A DNA stretch of 64,000 bases from Diprion similis (Eukaryota > Arthropoda > Insecta > Hymenoptera > Diprionidae). Every line of letters begins with the position of its first letter. Position 1 is the stretch's first letter. The DNA lies in assembly GCF_021155765.1 (NCBI RefSeq), contig NC_060110.1, forward strand, positions 18,064,001 through 18,128,000, given 5' to 3'. A program made the translations under genes and the position numbers. Positions 1 to 15,400 of this stretch are shown in pieces. The notes beneath the pieces were generated by a model that worked only from the letters and a program-made list of their open reading frames with translations, searched no databases and had not been told where the DNA came from.

Positions 1-2918
1 CAAGTCGGTATTCGGTGAGATATGCCTTCGGTCGAAGGTATTTCTAGGTGCCTGCCTACCTACTACCTTGTCGAGAGAAAAGAACAGGGCTCGGTAATTT
101 GACTTGGCGACGTTACGTCATATTGACAGCTGTAACGGCTAGCAGCGAGGACCGCCTATATCTATTGCGCGCTGCTACAGAGATTGTTGAAACAATTTCT
201 TGCACACCTTTCGCAACATATTATTATTTAACCTGCATTTTTACACCACGTTACAGCTAGGCTGGGTCGCTCGGCCGCTTGCAGAACGGAGATTCCAGAG
301 GAGCCAGGAGCGGCAGAGTTGCGCGACACACCCAACAGACCTTTGTGCATGAACATAAAAGTCGAAACAAATGAATAATAATGATGATGATAACCGCTTG
401 GCCCTAAAGAAACAAGGCTTGCACGTTAATCCCGCGCGTATAAAGCAGCATCCCTCCTTACTTCCCACCCGGGTACTTATATAGCCTTACACTCTTGCAG
501 GGATATAATATGTAACTATTGTGCTGTCAGTCAATCAGGCCGAGGCTTCGAACCAGCAGACGAGTGACACTTGAAAAATAATTTCAACTCGTTTATTTAT
601 TACAATTAAAGAATCGCGCCCGGCTCTCCGTCGTTCCATTGATTAATACCTTTTCGTTGTCCGTCGTAATTGAATGCTGTAATATGGGCGAATGAAAAAA
701 GGAAGACAACAACAACGACAAACAAAACGAATTACGAGAAAAAAAATTGAAAAAAAAAATAAATAATAACAAAAATGATGCCGTATATACTCGAGAGAAT
801 CAAGCGGTCAGAATTTAAATGAACTTGGACGACTATTCGATTATTATATTGCGGTATATACGTGATCCGGCTGCGTGGGATTTTATTTTACAAGCTGAAT
901 TATGCCGGCCACGAATCTGTATATTAATAACACGATATATATATTAACAATGGAATAAAAACCTAGATCTTATTTGTGGATAGGAAATTTGGCTGCTCTT
1001 GAAGCCAGAGCGAACTTGTCTACAATCACGCGTACGGCATGATAAATTTATAAATTATACATTGAATTATCATCTGGAAGAGACGTTCTCATAATTCACT
1101 CCGTGATGGTAGATGCGTTAAATGGTTGAGTATATTTGACGTTACGCACTATACACTCGGCGACGTGTCACTTCGATAAGTAGATATTTTCTATTAGGCA
1201 TTCAAGGCAACGGTGGATGCTCGAAGATTGAAAAAAACAGTTTACCGAACGGATTTTAGAATATCGTTCAATGCGACGAATAATGAAGTCGCAACAATTA
1301 TGGGGGACAACAAAAATAATTTCGTGAATGTACAATTCACAGTCCCGTTATAGTTGAATCAAAACTGAAATGTTTTACCATTTTTCTCCATTTCTACGAT
1401 TAGATAGCTTGGTCAAAAGTCACGATTTCAATGAACTTTTACACCTTATGATTGAATTTGATGGATCGCCTCATTAGGAAAATCGAGGATAAATACAACG
1501 AGAAATTTTTATTTCCAATCGTTGTGCAGTACACTTCGAAACGGTGAGCACCACCATTGGCTCAACGTCAAATACCGTGCAATTTTCGTCAAAGAACTCG
1601 AACAACTCAAGAATTTCGAATTCTGAAGTCTGCAGAGTGCTAGATTAGCGAAACGCTTGAAGCGGAATCGCGCGATATATAATGAATTCTGTGTAAAGTC
1701 CAGCCCTCCATGTTTCGTCGGAAAATCGGGAATCCCCGAATTACGAGTCGGGCATCTACGAGACATTGACATTAGCTCGTGGAGGAGCCTATTTCCGCCG
1801 TCAGACGACCGCGCGCGGTCCTATAACCGTCTGTTTTTCCGTGGCAAGACGGTATGCGTTCGGTGAAAAGAGGTTAAAAAATCTGCAGACCGTCTTAGGA
1901 GCGAGGAAGAGGCGGTGGATGCTGAGCGAAACTTTTGCTCGCGTTGCATACGTTGCAGGTCGAAAGTTCGAGCGACCATCATCGCCTATTTTCAGTCCGG
2001 AACCACGCACTATGAGGATTCCATTCCGGAGTGCAGGAAAGTCAAACTCGCGTTTCGGACTTCTCGCAGAAGAAGAAGAAGATGAAATTAGGTGGGTGAA
2101 TTTTCCTTTCGCGATTACGAATTTGAATGAAACTATAACCGTTTGAGAAAGTTGACGAGTAATTGAAAACTCGTTCCGATTTAACCACCGCAGGCGACTT
2201 CTTTTCCGCGAATAAAAATCAAGAATACCTAATTATTTTCACAACAAGATAAATTCCAGTCCTCAATCTTATTCGGTTCATCGCTGGTTGCCCCGGTTCG
2301 CTACACGGAGATATTACGCTGTGGCTGCATAACTATGGGCTGTGGGAATGCAAACGGAGAGATAACTATTTCCTCGATAGGTATCTATAAAGTCAAGACT
2401 TGCTTCCCTAACGAGCAGTTCACTCCCGCGGAGAGCAGTCCTAAATTAGTTTTCTCAATTTCAATGGGAGTTACTGTCACGACGGTTTGCAGAAAGGTGC
2501 TGAGGTTTTCAAACCTGTCCCCTCTTTATTCCGTTGACGATAAATTAACTGCTACTACCTGCGCGTTGCGTTGCTCCCAACGACTCTCCACCTAGTCTGT
2601 CCATCTAGGGTAACCAGATAAATTTAACAGCGATATACAAAACCACCGGAAGTACTCGCATTCTTTTGGTAATCCACGTAGTGGATACACTGATTCAGAC
2701 GTTTCAGGATGTGCACGATAAGCGTCCGAAACCCAAGTTTCCCATTTCTGAAAACAGAGGATTGGAAGAATGAGTCGATCCAAATACGAGCGAAAATCTC
2801 CTTTCAATTTGGAAAAATCAAGTGGTGAGGGCCCGACGACCCGGGGAAGGTGTCCGATCGGGCAGTCATCGAAAGACAGGATCGGAGCAGCAGACACGGT
2901 GGTACAAAGAGGCGAGGC

Positions 2919-2976
2919 AAGGAGGCAAGCCGTACTGATATTATGATCAGTCCGGCGGCATCAAGGCCGCCTCCTT
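2919..2976. repeat. Imperfect nested hairpin
   Basis: An 8-base arm AAGGAGGC (2919-2926) pairs with GCCTCCTT (2969-2976). Nested inside is a perfect 6-bp stem, ACTGAT (2934-2939) with ATCAGT (2946-2951), around a 6-base loop. The two outer linkers differ in length (7 and 17 bases), so the fold has a large asymmetric bulge. It matches no microRNA or structured RNA that I know and may be chance. Confidence 0.3.
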
Positions 2977-5900
2977 ACTTGAGATCTTGTCTCTGGGTGA
3001 CTCACGCTTAGCTGCTACCTTCCATCGTTTCCGCGCCAAAGATTAAAGCCTAAGGAGAATGAAGAGTCCCAGAGGTCCGCCAATACCAAAGACTGCACCT
3101 AGCGGAAGACGCCGGATGCCGACAATTGCGACCAGCCTTGGGTCCACTCGACTATTTTTTGCAGTTCTTGCGTTTCCAATTGTCTAAAAGGTGCGTGTCG
3201 AACTCGCATCATACGAGCTGGAATAATCGCAATTGGTAAAAACCAGTTCAAACCAAACACTGTTTCATCTTCAGACGCAATTGGGCTTCCTGCATTTGAA
3301 CCGCTGCAACAAGCTCCTTGGTCAAATATTTCCAAGCCAGAACAGTTTAGTTTAGACGTTTGAATCTCGAAAGTGCACAAAGTCCGATTGCAAGTGATTG
3401 CCGCATGCGTTAATATTTCACTCGCAAGATTAAATGGCACGAAGGTATATAGAGCTGAAACCCTGAAAGGTGGTTCAATTTACTTGGCTTAAGCTCCCCT
3501 ATAAATGGAAGACGGCATACAGAATAGGGATCGGATCACGTTCTTAACCGCTATGGGTATCCGCCTGCACATATTCCTGATTGTGAGATATGAATGTGTA
3601 CTCCAAGTTTTCGCCATTAAACCATGACGACCCAGATTTCAGTAACGTCTGTTAAAAATGACGTGTGCCTGGAACCTTCGATGCAGCAGCATGTAAGTGA
3701 GAAGAGTCGGTATTAGGCGCTGCGCCTACCTTTTATGCCGGTTATTGTTGAAGGGAGAAGAAAAAATAATTTCGAGACGTGGACTTGGTCCACTTCTATT
3801 CTGAGCAGGCCAAATATAGCCAGGCAATACTTGGGATACACGTCCGCATAGGTTGTCACGTTTCAAGGTGTGCTGAGGTCGTACCTTTCCTTTCATCCCG
3901 TGGCCCTCCCTTCTTCACAAATGACAAGGTTTTGATGCTCACCTTTTTGTAATGAGGTTACCGACCGTTACGCTGTACTAAGATATCCGACAACTTTTAC
4001 AGCGCTGTTCTCGGTGTGATTGATTTTTTATTTTTTTTTGTCCTCTTCTTCTTCGTCTTCTATCTATTCTACAGCGTCGGACAGATTTCAAATAATTATA
4101 CTCGCTCCTTAGTCGTAGATAATCTAGTGTGGGTATCCGGGCTTTGATTGGCTGCCAAATTTAGCTCCTAATTGATGCTGCGGTAATCAATAACACTCAA
4201 TTCATTAACTCCATGTATAATAATTCGATGCTCATAGGTGAAGTGGAATTTTGTTTCACAATTCAATCATGTTCTACTTGTCTCAATAGATTATTTGATG
4301 CAAATTTGATTTCGGTGAATCACGGATTATAGAATAATGAACTCTTGTTTCATTAAAAATCGTGGGTTGCCGCTTTGATCGCGTTTAAAGCAAAATCGTA
4401 AATTCATTTGTGCTAAAAATAAGGTGTGGAACGACATTTCAAGTTTCTTCCTTATCAAGTAACAGAATTAATTATATATTACACATAATTCTACGTACAT
4501 ATATATCGTCAGCGTTTTTCAATAATTGACCTTCTGAAGACGTTCTTATTGCTGAGACAAAGTCTTGCTTTCTTAACAGGATCGCAATGGAAGCGGTCTA
4601 CATTATTATACCATAACAAGAATGAGCCGTGACAAATATTTCGTGGTAATTAATTGACCTTCTGATATACGTCGCCAAGTATAACTCGCATAACTTCACA
4701 ATATGACGAAATCGTTACCATCTCGTGTAGTCAAGATTACTCATGTGATTTTTAGAATTATAAACAGAACAAATCTCGCCAAGTCGTTCCGTTAACTTTC
4801 CCTAAAGGGAAATTCACAGCCTTGTTTTTGCCTCAAGTTTTAGCTTTGTCGCCCTAAAGTATAAATAGATTATTAAATCTTGGCACCGAGATTCTATACT
4901 TTTAAAGGCAATATAACGAGGCGGATAGAACAGTTTTACGTTATATGCTGTACATACCAGCAAAAAATTATATGTAGAAAAGCGTGCACGTGTAGATCGT
5001 GCAGTAAATTAGCACCTTTCGTAGAGTTTTATTTTCGCTGAAAATTTCACACACGTATTATCTACATGCATAATGTTGTGTTGAAACAGAGCTGATTTTT
5101 TGCCTCTCGAAAACTGAGGCGAGAACAAAAAATATAGCATAACAGTGCGAAAGGATAATAATTACATGTCGGAAGTAGTAAAACACGTGTAGCGTAAAGC
5201 GCAGAACTCACTTGCAAATAATTCGACCCTCCGCGTGCGTGAGTAAGCGAGTCGACCACAGTGATCAGTGGAAACACGTGGTGTCCAAGGCGACGCAAAT
5301 CTGTGTACGTTATCGCCTTGACTTGACTCGCTGAGAGCAACTCTACGGAGAATATTGATGGAAATTAAACCGAATGAAAAGGTCAGTTCTGAGGAATTGC
5401 GTAGAACAAAACGAAGCAGAGAGCACAATGCAATTGTGTGAAAATTCACGAATTCGGGACTTCCGATACTCCCATCAGCCCCGTCAACTATATCGGCAAT
5501 TGACGATGATTGGACAGATGTTAACGAATCATTATTGTCAAGTGTTTCCAAGTTGGTACGACCGACCACTTGCCAGAGTCTTCGAGCCGAAAAAGGAATC
5601 TTCGCCTACGACCAAAGTATAAGTTTTGAGAAAACCGCTATTGGCAAATAAACGTGTTCACTCGTGGCTGATAAATTGCGAAACAACAGCTCTAAGAGTC
5701 CCATATGCCTATTTTCTGTATAAATATCTGTGCAGGTACAGCTTCTCCGCACTTCTCCCATATAAAGATTGTCAATTCGCAAGGATTCCAATTAATCTCT
5801 CGGCCACGTGGTCAATGTACTTAACACCATTAAAACGTCCCTGTAAACCGGTGACTAATTTTCGACATAAAATATGATTACAGTAATAACTGAGAATAAA

Positions 5901-8280
5901 TCACCTTGATTTACCCGCTATGGTACACAATAGTTGTTCAACTCTCGGTCGAATATACAAGACTTTGTCACTGGTGTACACGAAGCATGCGTACCTACGT
6001 ACATATGTGCCTGCGTGTGTAGCTACACGATTGCCGTTCTCAGGCTTCACACTGGAAATTGGAAGATGCCTATAAAGAAAAATAGACCAAAGCAGTTACG
6101 CTTTTCGTGCAATTGATGCGAACAACGATGCCGCAGGCACGCTCTAAAATTTTACTGATACGGATTATACATCCTAGACAGATGAACTCATCTAGTCGGG
6201 AAGCACGCTCGCTGCCCGCGGGCGTCTTCGAGCCAATAATAAATATGTAAATCAGATTGAAAGTAGGTAGGTATTACATGCAGCAAGAGGTGTAGGTACC
6301 TCCGTACCATACATAGCCCAGAAGTTCACCGGTCTTCAAAGACGGCAAGATCCGCTCGCGGATATTTAGGAAGTAACCTTGAAGCCAGGCTGCTCGACGC
6401 AGAAGGCGCAAAGCTCCAGAGCCATGTAGGGAATATTGCAGCAATAGGAAGTCCAGCGTATCCTTGCCTGGCGCCTCTCATCTCTCGCCGGAGCCGCGTG
6501 GCCTCCGGCCCGGAATAATTCGAATAAAAATCGTTCCATCTATGGAAGTCCTAAGGACCATGCGAACACGACCGTCAAGGTAAATTCAACACTATCGTTC
6601 GAGGTGTGCGAGGCAGGCGGGGCGCGATATGTTGCAGGTAGATGCATACCGACGTCCGTCTGGCGGCTCTTTTTCTCCTCGTCTTCCTTTATCTCAATTC
6701 CGTTTTTATCTTTCCCCGACACGATTGATCCGCGTATTTCGCCAACGTCCCCCCGGCGATCGGTACAGTAATAATAACCGGCGGGAAACAATCTTCCGCT
6801 ATTAACCGTCCAGCCGTCAACTTCGATCCCGAAAAAAGTCACTGATCCTTGTCACGCGCGGCCTTCGCCGAGGACGTCAGGTCCATACATAGACCGTTAC
6901 GTTCGAACAGCTATTCCAAAGAATTTAGATACAGCGCAGGCATGACGCTCGGTTTACGCAGAATGCAGTATTTGGCTAATTATTACACTTTTCCGCGACA
7001 TGCTCCGGTACTACATAAACGCAGGGAATATGAGGTGAGATACACGGTGCACACTGCAGATTTTCCAACTGCAACGCACTGTGCTGGCCGATAAAAACGC
7101 GGCTAAAAACACCTATGCCCTTACAAGTCCGGCTGCACCGTTGTCCGACAAATGCGTTGATCGTTGATATTATCACGTCTGTGTGCGTGCGAATGCGTAT
7201 GCGTATGGCTGCAAAACTGGGCTGCTACTTGCTAGGGCTCGGCGCGGTTCTGCACCCACAGACTGCGTCGGACTGCCGCAACAACACCTATTTATATATA
7301 CATACATATGTGTGTATACATATATATACGTACTCGTATATACATATGGCCGATTTTTAAAACACCCTATTCGGAATATCGTCGAACGCTCCCTGCACGC
7401 GGTGCGGCGGGCTGAGTTTATGCACCTGGTCACACGTATCAGGATTTGCCCAGAAATGCATCGCCTTATATTATACCTGCGGAAACCGACCGTGCTAGAC
7501 GTCCAGTTCGTGCCTCCAGGTGTTCGCCGCAAACCCGGTCTAACATCCTCGCGAATAGACCAGCTGGCCTGCTAGATGCTCCGATCCCTTTGTTGATCGA
7601 AGATTCGGTTTACCCCAAGTCGCGGCCTCGTTGAGGGCAGTGTAAGTTTACCTTCGTGAGAGGTTGGCCTGACGTCATATCAGAATAGTAGAAAAATTGA
7701 TCGTAGTTTACTCTTAAATGAAGCTTTTAGTTTCGACTCGTTTCAAGATTTTTCAATCGCAGCGATTGATCTGCTGGAATTTCATCGGTTTAAACGTCAT
7801 TCACGAACCGTTGTCCATGTCGATCTTTCGCTCTACTTCGATCATATTGTCCTGCAAATCTGACGCATCTTTGTATCAAAAGAGGTTGAAATATATCGTA
7901 AATTAGACAAGTATCGGAATGGGGTCGATAATTTTGTTCCAATGTCTAAAACAGTCATATTTTTCAGTCATCTGATATTCGATATCGCGGTAAATATATT
8001 ATACGAAAACATTGGTATTAAATTTTATGTCATCTCACTGCACGTACTATAGCTTTATTTTGAATTATAAATGAATTAAGAATGCAAACGATGGTTCATT
8101 TCTTTGTATTTCTGTCCCTGTTATTCAGTTATCTAGCCGAAAATCAAGTGAAGTTTGAAAAAAGAAATATTCTTCTACCACGATTTCTGAAACATTGTCA
8201 AACGTCAAAAATACACTAATAGATACATATGGAACACGGTCATTGCATTGGGAAAATTAAGCAATCAGGGAAGAAAATTG

Positions 8281-8581
8281 CCCCCCCCCCTCCACCCACG
8301 CCCCCCAATCAGTCGCAGTTCGACTTTCCTTCAGGCAGTGATAGTTATAATTTTAGGTCATTTACCACGTTTTACGGCTGTATGTCTGCATCACTTTTCT
8401 ATATTATAGACTGACACAGGGTACCGTCTGTCGTTTCTGGTCCAGCCCCTCAGGAGATGAAGTGCAGTTTGCTCTGTGCCTTGACTTGAGGGACGAATAA
8501 AGAAAGTTTTAAAAATATCCAGCCCCCTGCAGCCCCCCCCCCCTCCCGTCCCTCTCACTCTCTCCCTCTCTCGCTCTCTCG
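8281..8581. repeat. C-rich and CT-rich low-complexity tracts
   Basis: A run of ten C followed by C-rich sequence lies at 8281-8307. A second C run followed by a CT-rich stretch lies at about 8522-8581. The sequence between them is ordinary. No gene is attached. Confidence 0.75.
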
Positions 8582-11500
8582 ATGTAGCTCTGCAGTGTTT
8601 CTGTTCGAATAGTCTCTTTTTGTAATACCTCCGCGAGACGATCCAAGTATTCGAAAAGAAAGAGTCAGCGTCGCCTCCGCGCTTCGGTTACTCAATCCTG
8701 CGTTTTTATATCATTGGATCTGCCGAATTAGGTATCCTGGATTCGGGTCCTCCTACGATGCGCTCGATGCACTCGACTCGAGAACTACCGCAAGGTTGCT
8801 GCAGTTTCGATCGAGAATCACCCGTTTTATGTAGAGTATGTACTGCATTTACCAACTGGCTAATCACGAAGCTGAAGGTAGCAGCCAGGATTAGCAGCCA
8901 AGCGTTCCAATGTTATTTCGAATTAGGCAGTGAAGTCCGAAAATCAAAGTTTTGTGAAATATCTTGAACCCCCATTGAACTGCATTTTTCTATTTCCAAT
9001 AAGATCGACGATAAGCGCGGCATATCATGAATCACCAAAGTTGGAAGAACAATTTTGTAAGAAAAAAAAAAGAAATACTATCAATCCGTGTATTACCTTC
9101 GTCCCGATCGCGATAATTGAGCAGGACATGTGCTGTCAAAGCTCGCAGAGCATGTCGGTGGACCACTAAACTGGTGGAACAGCCGTTTGAATTAACGTAT
9201 CGCAGCAGGATCGATGTTATCGGTCTTGTTTTCAGTCGTCAAGCTTAAACGCCTGCTCGAAGACACGGCTAAACACACTCAAACACAAGCAATAATTATA
9301 AATGCTCGATACTTGTTTATGGTAATGAAATCCGTGACGAGGTGCAATATTATTGTACAATAAAAACACTTTCAATTGGTTACAAAGTACACGTGTAATC
9401 AACGTTCCGTGCCATCTTCACTTGCGATGGAGAAAAAAGAGAAGAGCTGAAAACAAAAATAATAATAAATAAACGTAATTCGAATTACTCATCGACGAAC
9501 CATCTCGCTTTTTTTCATCGGTTTAATCGCTCCTTTGCCCCCGTCCGACATCCGGCAAGGATGTATGAGGTGTATAATGTGACGAAGATAAGGAAAGAAT
9601 TAAATACTTTATTGCACAAATGTTACGTAGCGTGCCTCGGTAATACTTGCGAGATCGTCACTGCTTTACGATTACGGAATGAAGGTTTCGTCGACGTGCT
9701 CGTAATTTCGGGTTGGGGTAATGATCTTATAATTATTCTGTCCCTGAAAGTTTGGCCTAAGAGCAATTCGACTTGTTCCGCAGTGACAGCCGCGACAGGT
9801 GAGGGTCTAGCATTTCTTAATACGCACACATACAGAACGAGAATTATTACCTGTTGAACGTCTAGCGCGCAGCCTCACGTTTCGCTTGTAGAAAACAATG
9901 GGATTTAAACAATGGCGAATTTTCCCGTATTTTACGTTGTAAAATCGACTTTCACCGAGGAAAATATTTCCATGAAATTTTATTTACGATTATTAACAGC
10001 ACGGCTGTCGGTAATGTGAAATATTTATTTATATCTCTTCTCAGCCAGCAACCGCAATGAATAAATATGGTAAAAATCTCTGCAGCACACGGCACATGGC
10101 ACATCGCATGCGCTAACGATCATGACTTACGTCATATTCAGCTTGTAGATCCCTAAAAACGAATGCCATCTCGGTTAAATGACGTAATCGAATAATTGCC
10201 GGAGGTGATGCATTTAGTTTGAAAATTATTCAAATTCCTTAACCCCGCGCATGAGCATTAGGGATAAAATTGCAAAATTAGAGTCATTACGAAAGGGCAT
10301 ATGGCTCGACGTGCTGCAGATCGAACGATTCGAAATTAGAAATTTCACCCGCGGCGTTGAACGTTCGTATTGATTTAAAACTGACTTTATTTATACAAAC
10401 GATCGTTGCTTGTTTTTTCAAATAAAATTCACCTATTCACAGTGTGAAATAAGCACCGCTTACCACAGAATTATGGTGAAACGAGAAATCTCAGGTGTGC
10501 AGCGTTGAAAGGAAAAAAAAAGTAGCGCCGCGGTCGAGGGCAAAGAAAAGTGGGAAAAAAAGAAACGACAAAAAACTTGCGTTAAATTCACGTCACGGTA
10601 ATACATGATGAGTGACTTGAATATAAACAAAAATGAATTAAAGATGGCGCGAACTACTGACTTGGTATAATACATACCGTATAACTATATATTATGCGTT
10701 ACAAGTAAAACAGAAATTCTTATTGCAAATATAGTTTGCACGCCGTGCACATCGGCCGGATTACGGATGTGTACAGCATGAAAAACTGGTCGGTCTGAAA
10801 ATAAAACTGAGAGATAAAAATACGTAAATATCGAGAAATGACAAAAAAAAAATTATAGCGCGTTCGAAATTACCTAAAAGTGGGTATAAGGTGCAGTATA
10901 GATGGTGGACTGTAATAATCCGAATAATAATAATGAAACGATAAACACAGCGTTGTTCGCGCGGTGTTTGAATTTCTCGATTTAACAGACGTGGCGAAGC
11001 TGTGTCATCGGAGACCTTGTCGTCCGAGGGCGTCGAGGAATATGAGAAAAAGAAACAGAAACAGAAACAGAAACCGAACGGAACGAAAAAAATGAAAAGA
11101 GAAAGAAAAAGAACCGAGATTATACCTTCCTCCCGCAGAGTTGACGAAACGTTGACTCTGGCGGGAAGTCGCGCCTCTCTATCCATGAGACAATGCACAG
11201 GATACAACTTTCGATTAATTAATAATGTAGCGAGGTGTTGACTAGTTTGACGTATGAAACCCGCCGGTCATGTATGAACGTACTTATATACGTTGTTACG
11301 CAACTATCGCGGATGCAATTAATTTACCGGCGAACAAATTTGCGAGGATATAATCTCGTCTATATTGTAATCAAGACTCGAGCCTTGCGGATTTTATATT
11401 CAAAGTCGATACAAGTTTATTCACTAATCTAATCAAGTTCAAACTGCAATTTTTTACCGCTACTAATCTTTCACACTCGCTTGCATATCTTCAACGCTCT

Positions 11501-12451
11501 TTAAACTGGATGTATATAAAGCTGCCGTTACTGTTGGCATCAAGTATTTTCGCCGCACTGTTGGCTTCGCCAAAAAACGTGGTTCCTGCTGCTGGAATAA
11601 CAATGATCACAGAGATAGTAAAAATTACCAGTGAATATGAATCATCGACTGTTCTTACGTCATTCATTATTCAAACTAGGTATATAGGAATACCTATACG
11701 TAGATTTGTCGGAGTATCAGAATGAAAGGATGCTATGGACAGAGTTCAAAATCTTTATTTTAAATAACGGGTAAAAATTTATTTCACTCACAACAGTAGT
11801 ATGTATCACAAATAGTATAAAAATAGTAAAAATATACAACACCCGTGTGAATCTACAGGTAGTCAGGCGCAATTGGTACATCCTAATTTAATTGACTGCT
11901 GCGCGTTAAAGAGGAGAAGAAATGGGTAAACGTATTTTATATTGCGTGAACAAGAAAGGACCAAAAATAAACGACCACCCATAAACGCATCAACGACGCG
12001 AAAGTCAGTTACGTAAAAAATACTACGACACCTGGGCTGCGTACATACGTTTCTTATCCGAATCGCCCACAAAGAGTCGCTTGCTGCAATGCAGACAACA
12101 CGTTGAAGAAACTAACACAGTGATATTCTTACCTCTGCATGAGCATAAGTGCAAACAGGTATGGATATCTATTATGTATTACACACCATGCAAAAGAATG
12201 CATCCTACTCGTCGGGGAAACGAATCTAATCAGAAAAAAAGTATAAGAAGCATTGATTGGATGGGAGGGAAAGGACCAGATCCTGTAACTCCCTGCGCCA
12301 CGAGGGGTAGATACGGTGTTTGTATACAAAAATGAGGCGCGATGAAGGCGCTGACCAGAAGACGCGTTTTACCGATGAGAAATTACCGAAAAAGTTGCAT
12401 CTTGTCTGACTTTCGAGTAATTGATGGACGAAAATTTTAAACTGTTTTGTT

Positions 12452-15400
12452 TTATTCTAAAATTTGTAAATTGGGGAGTTCCTCTTCTATCGGCACTTCG
12501 TGATCCTCTTCTTCCTCGTCTCCTTCTTCTGCAAAGTTTGCAACGGATACCTGCGTGGCGATCCACTCGCAAACGAATTGCTTCGGCGCACTAACAGCGA
12601 TGAATCTGACTCGATCACCTAGAGCGAGAAAGTATTATAGGAAAAGAATTATTTTTATTTCTCTTTTGAACGTACGTCTAAGATTAATTCTCATAGATTT
12701 ACAGTGAGATGTGGTACAGCGAAAGGTAAATTTTTAAATGAACGATTGTACACAGGAATGATCAGTGTACCCAACGATTGATTGGACTGTTCCATCAGTG
12801 ACTTAAAGTCATTTATTATATGAATCTTGGAATATGCACATTATTAACGGATCACTTAGTCCCGGTGAATGTTTTAATCCGTCGTGCGCGTAGACGCGTT
12901 CGATTTATCAAGAAACTGTCACGTTAATCTCAATCGTGGTTTTTAATTGAGCATTACACCATACGGCATTCGAAAATTCCTGGAGAATGATTCTCCAGCC
13001 TTTCACGAATCTTTCGTAAACAATTCGAATTTTGTGCCCATTTCGGTTCAATCACATCGACTATGGATGGATTAATCGCATGAATCGACAATTTTTGGTA
13101 CGGACAGTTGATAAAGTAGAAAATAAACTAGTTTCACTTTCAGCCGTAAGATGGCATGGATGAGAATTAATCAGATTTCGTTGTACAAAATTTTCAATTC
13201 TGCCAGTCCAAGAGTTGTACTATACGATTAATCTACGAAAATACAATAATGTTACACTTTTTTTCGATTCAGATGTCTAGAAAGGCTTCAAGATTGATGT
13301 GCCGTAGTAATATACACGAGCCACAAAAAATAGAAAAATTTTAATATGATGCAACAGGCTAAAGATCGAACGTCACAGACGCTTTGTAGCATTCACAAAT
13401 CAGGCAATTCATGAGGTGGATAAAAAGTTTTCAATGACGAAATGTAGAAACATACAATGAGATAGATAATATGTATTAGATGAACCCTGAAGTAGAAAAT
13501 TCTGCGCAGTCCAGATCTAAAAAATATCAGATTTATTGCTAAAAATACCAAAATAAGCACTGGCATAATATTATATGCTAGTTGAAACATGGGTAATGCT
13601 ATCTTTGGCAGATCTCCTTTTGAAGAAAATATTACCAGTGCAGAAGAATCGTGTGGACACAGGGTTGTTTTTTAATTACGAATATGAAATTTTGAATTGG
13701 AATAAGTTTAACTTTTTCATCTAACAAAGTTCTTTTTTCACACTAGAATCGCATAAATGCAGTATTGTCAATAAGGAAATTTACAATTAGCTGAGAATAA
13801 AAACAGAATACGACTAACTTCTATTTATCGTCAGCCAGTAATGTAAGCAGGGAGCCAACATACCGGGTGTCGATTATAATGAATGGTCGATACCAAGTTC
13901 ACAAACCTCAAGCGATAAGTGTGAAAACGAAATGAATCGACAGGCGATTAACGCTGGGTTTGAAGACCAAGTAACAAAATTTGGAGATATCGCAAATAGA
14001 TACAGACTTACCTTCAATGAAAATTTCTGATAGTTTAGAATCGGCCAGGTTCATTTTGAACAAGAATGCATTGCTACGATGAAACAGGATACTCTGAAAG
14101 ATGTTTCGTTGAAATTCCCCCAATATCACGCCATATTCTTCATTTATTATACCCATGATGATACCGTTACTTTCAGCAAATACTGCTCTGGGATTGTTCG
14201 TTAACTGAAATAAATGATGTAAGTGGTTATCATATTTCAAACAAATAACCCATTTGTTGGAATCTTTAAACGGGATAGTAATTCATTTTGAAAAGTCTCA
14301 AAGAGCAGGTATGAATATCGAACATCAAATGTAATAGCGTATTACACCACAAATTGATTTTTGAAATGCATTACTAACCAGCTTAATATCATGCAACATC
14401 TTGGCACTAAGTTTTAGGTCATGTTCAACTTTTGGATTACCATCTTCTTTGAATGATTCCATTTCCGCAAGACCAAAAATATCGGGTAAATTGTTATCTA
14501 CTTTGGCACCATGTGTCTGTTTCACAGGTTCACATGTGTACATAGTTGAAGCATTCTTAGGTGGTGCAAGTTCTGGCTGCTGACAGTAACTAGGAGACAC
14601 TTGGTTGCTCAAAAAGGAATTATTGACATCCCTGCCAAGTCCATCTACAAAGAAATCCATCCAGAATCCTGTTTGTTGTGTGCAAAACATTGCCTTAAAT
14701 AGAATTCAAATAATTAGTCCAGCGTCTTACCTTTATCAGTCTCAGTGGTCTCAATTCTATTTAAATCCTTGTACAGATCCTCCGGTTTTTTCCCTATGAC
14801 AACGCAAGTCGCGAACCAATTACACCTTTGATTATTTTCTTCCGGGAAGCATGGTATCGCGTCGAAATAAACTTTGTCTTCGATGTGGAGATGACTGGAC
14901 AACGGTTTCGATGCTGGCAACCTTTTCCCATAGATATACACTTTGCTGGCAAGAAAATGCACCCTATATTCATTCTCCAGCAGGTCAGTCATTACTAACA
15001 TTCCGTGACGTTGCTTCAGGTCCGTCACCGTTCCTGCCACGTTCATTATGCCTGTTGACAAAGTTGCAGTATTCTCCCTGTTTTCAACATGCCGCCAGCA
15101 GTTTGTTATGAACCATTTACACTGCCCAGGCTCTGCATTGTCGATAATGTGGCAAGAAAACTTCACCTGGAATAATGATGATTTCAATCATATATGGAAA
15201 GACGTGAAGATCTTTGGCAGTTAAATTTCATTCTGTAATGCGGTAAATTTGAACTCACCTTGTCGCTAATTTGAATATATTTGTTGAGATTTTCATTGTC
15301 AGACAGGCATTTTCTGTCTTTGTAGAATCGGTGATTTTTGAGCAAGGCAGATTGCAATACACCGTCCAACTCGAAGTGGATTATCGCTTTGTTGGGTGAT

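Larger units (their letters stand above)
1..12451. other. Gene-poor intergenic region, about 12 kb
   Basis: I see no gene here that I can support. Open frames reach about 130-150 codons on either strand (for example 1766-2146 +, 3099-3440 -, 5162-5569 -, 7183-7575 +, 10761-11207 -). None shows a recognisable domain, a signal peptide, or an intron chain with matching phases, and several overlap in antisense, as chance frames do. The GC content rises around 1.7-3.9 kb and 6.2-7.6 kb. The region also holds a C-rich and CT-rich stretch (8281-8581), a TA/TATG-rich stretch (about 7289-7347), a short ACAGAA-type repeat near 11050-11078 and an imperfect hairpin (2919-2976). Distal regulatory DNA or the intron of a gene extending beyond the window would look the same. 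Confidence 0.6.

Noticed and set aside
5162-5569. 135-codon minus-strand open frame
   Set aside because: No domain, no helpful splice sites, overlapped by other frames on both strands.
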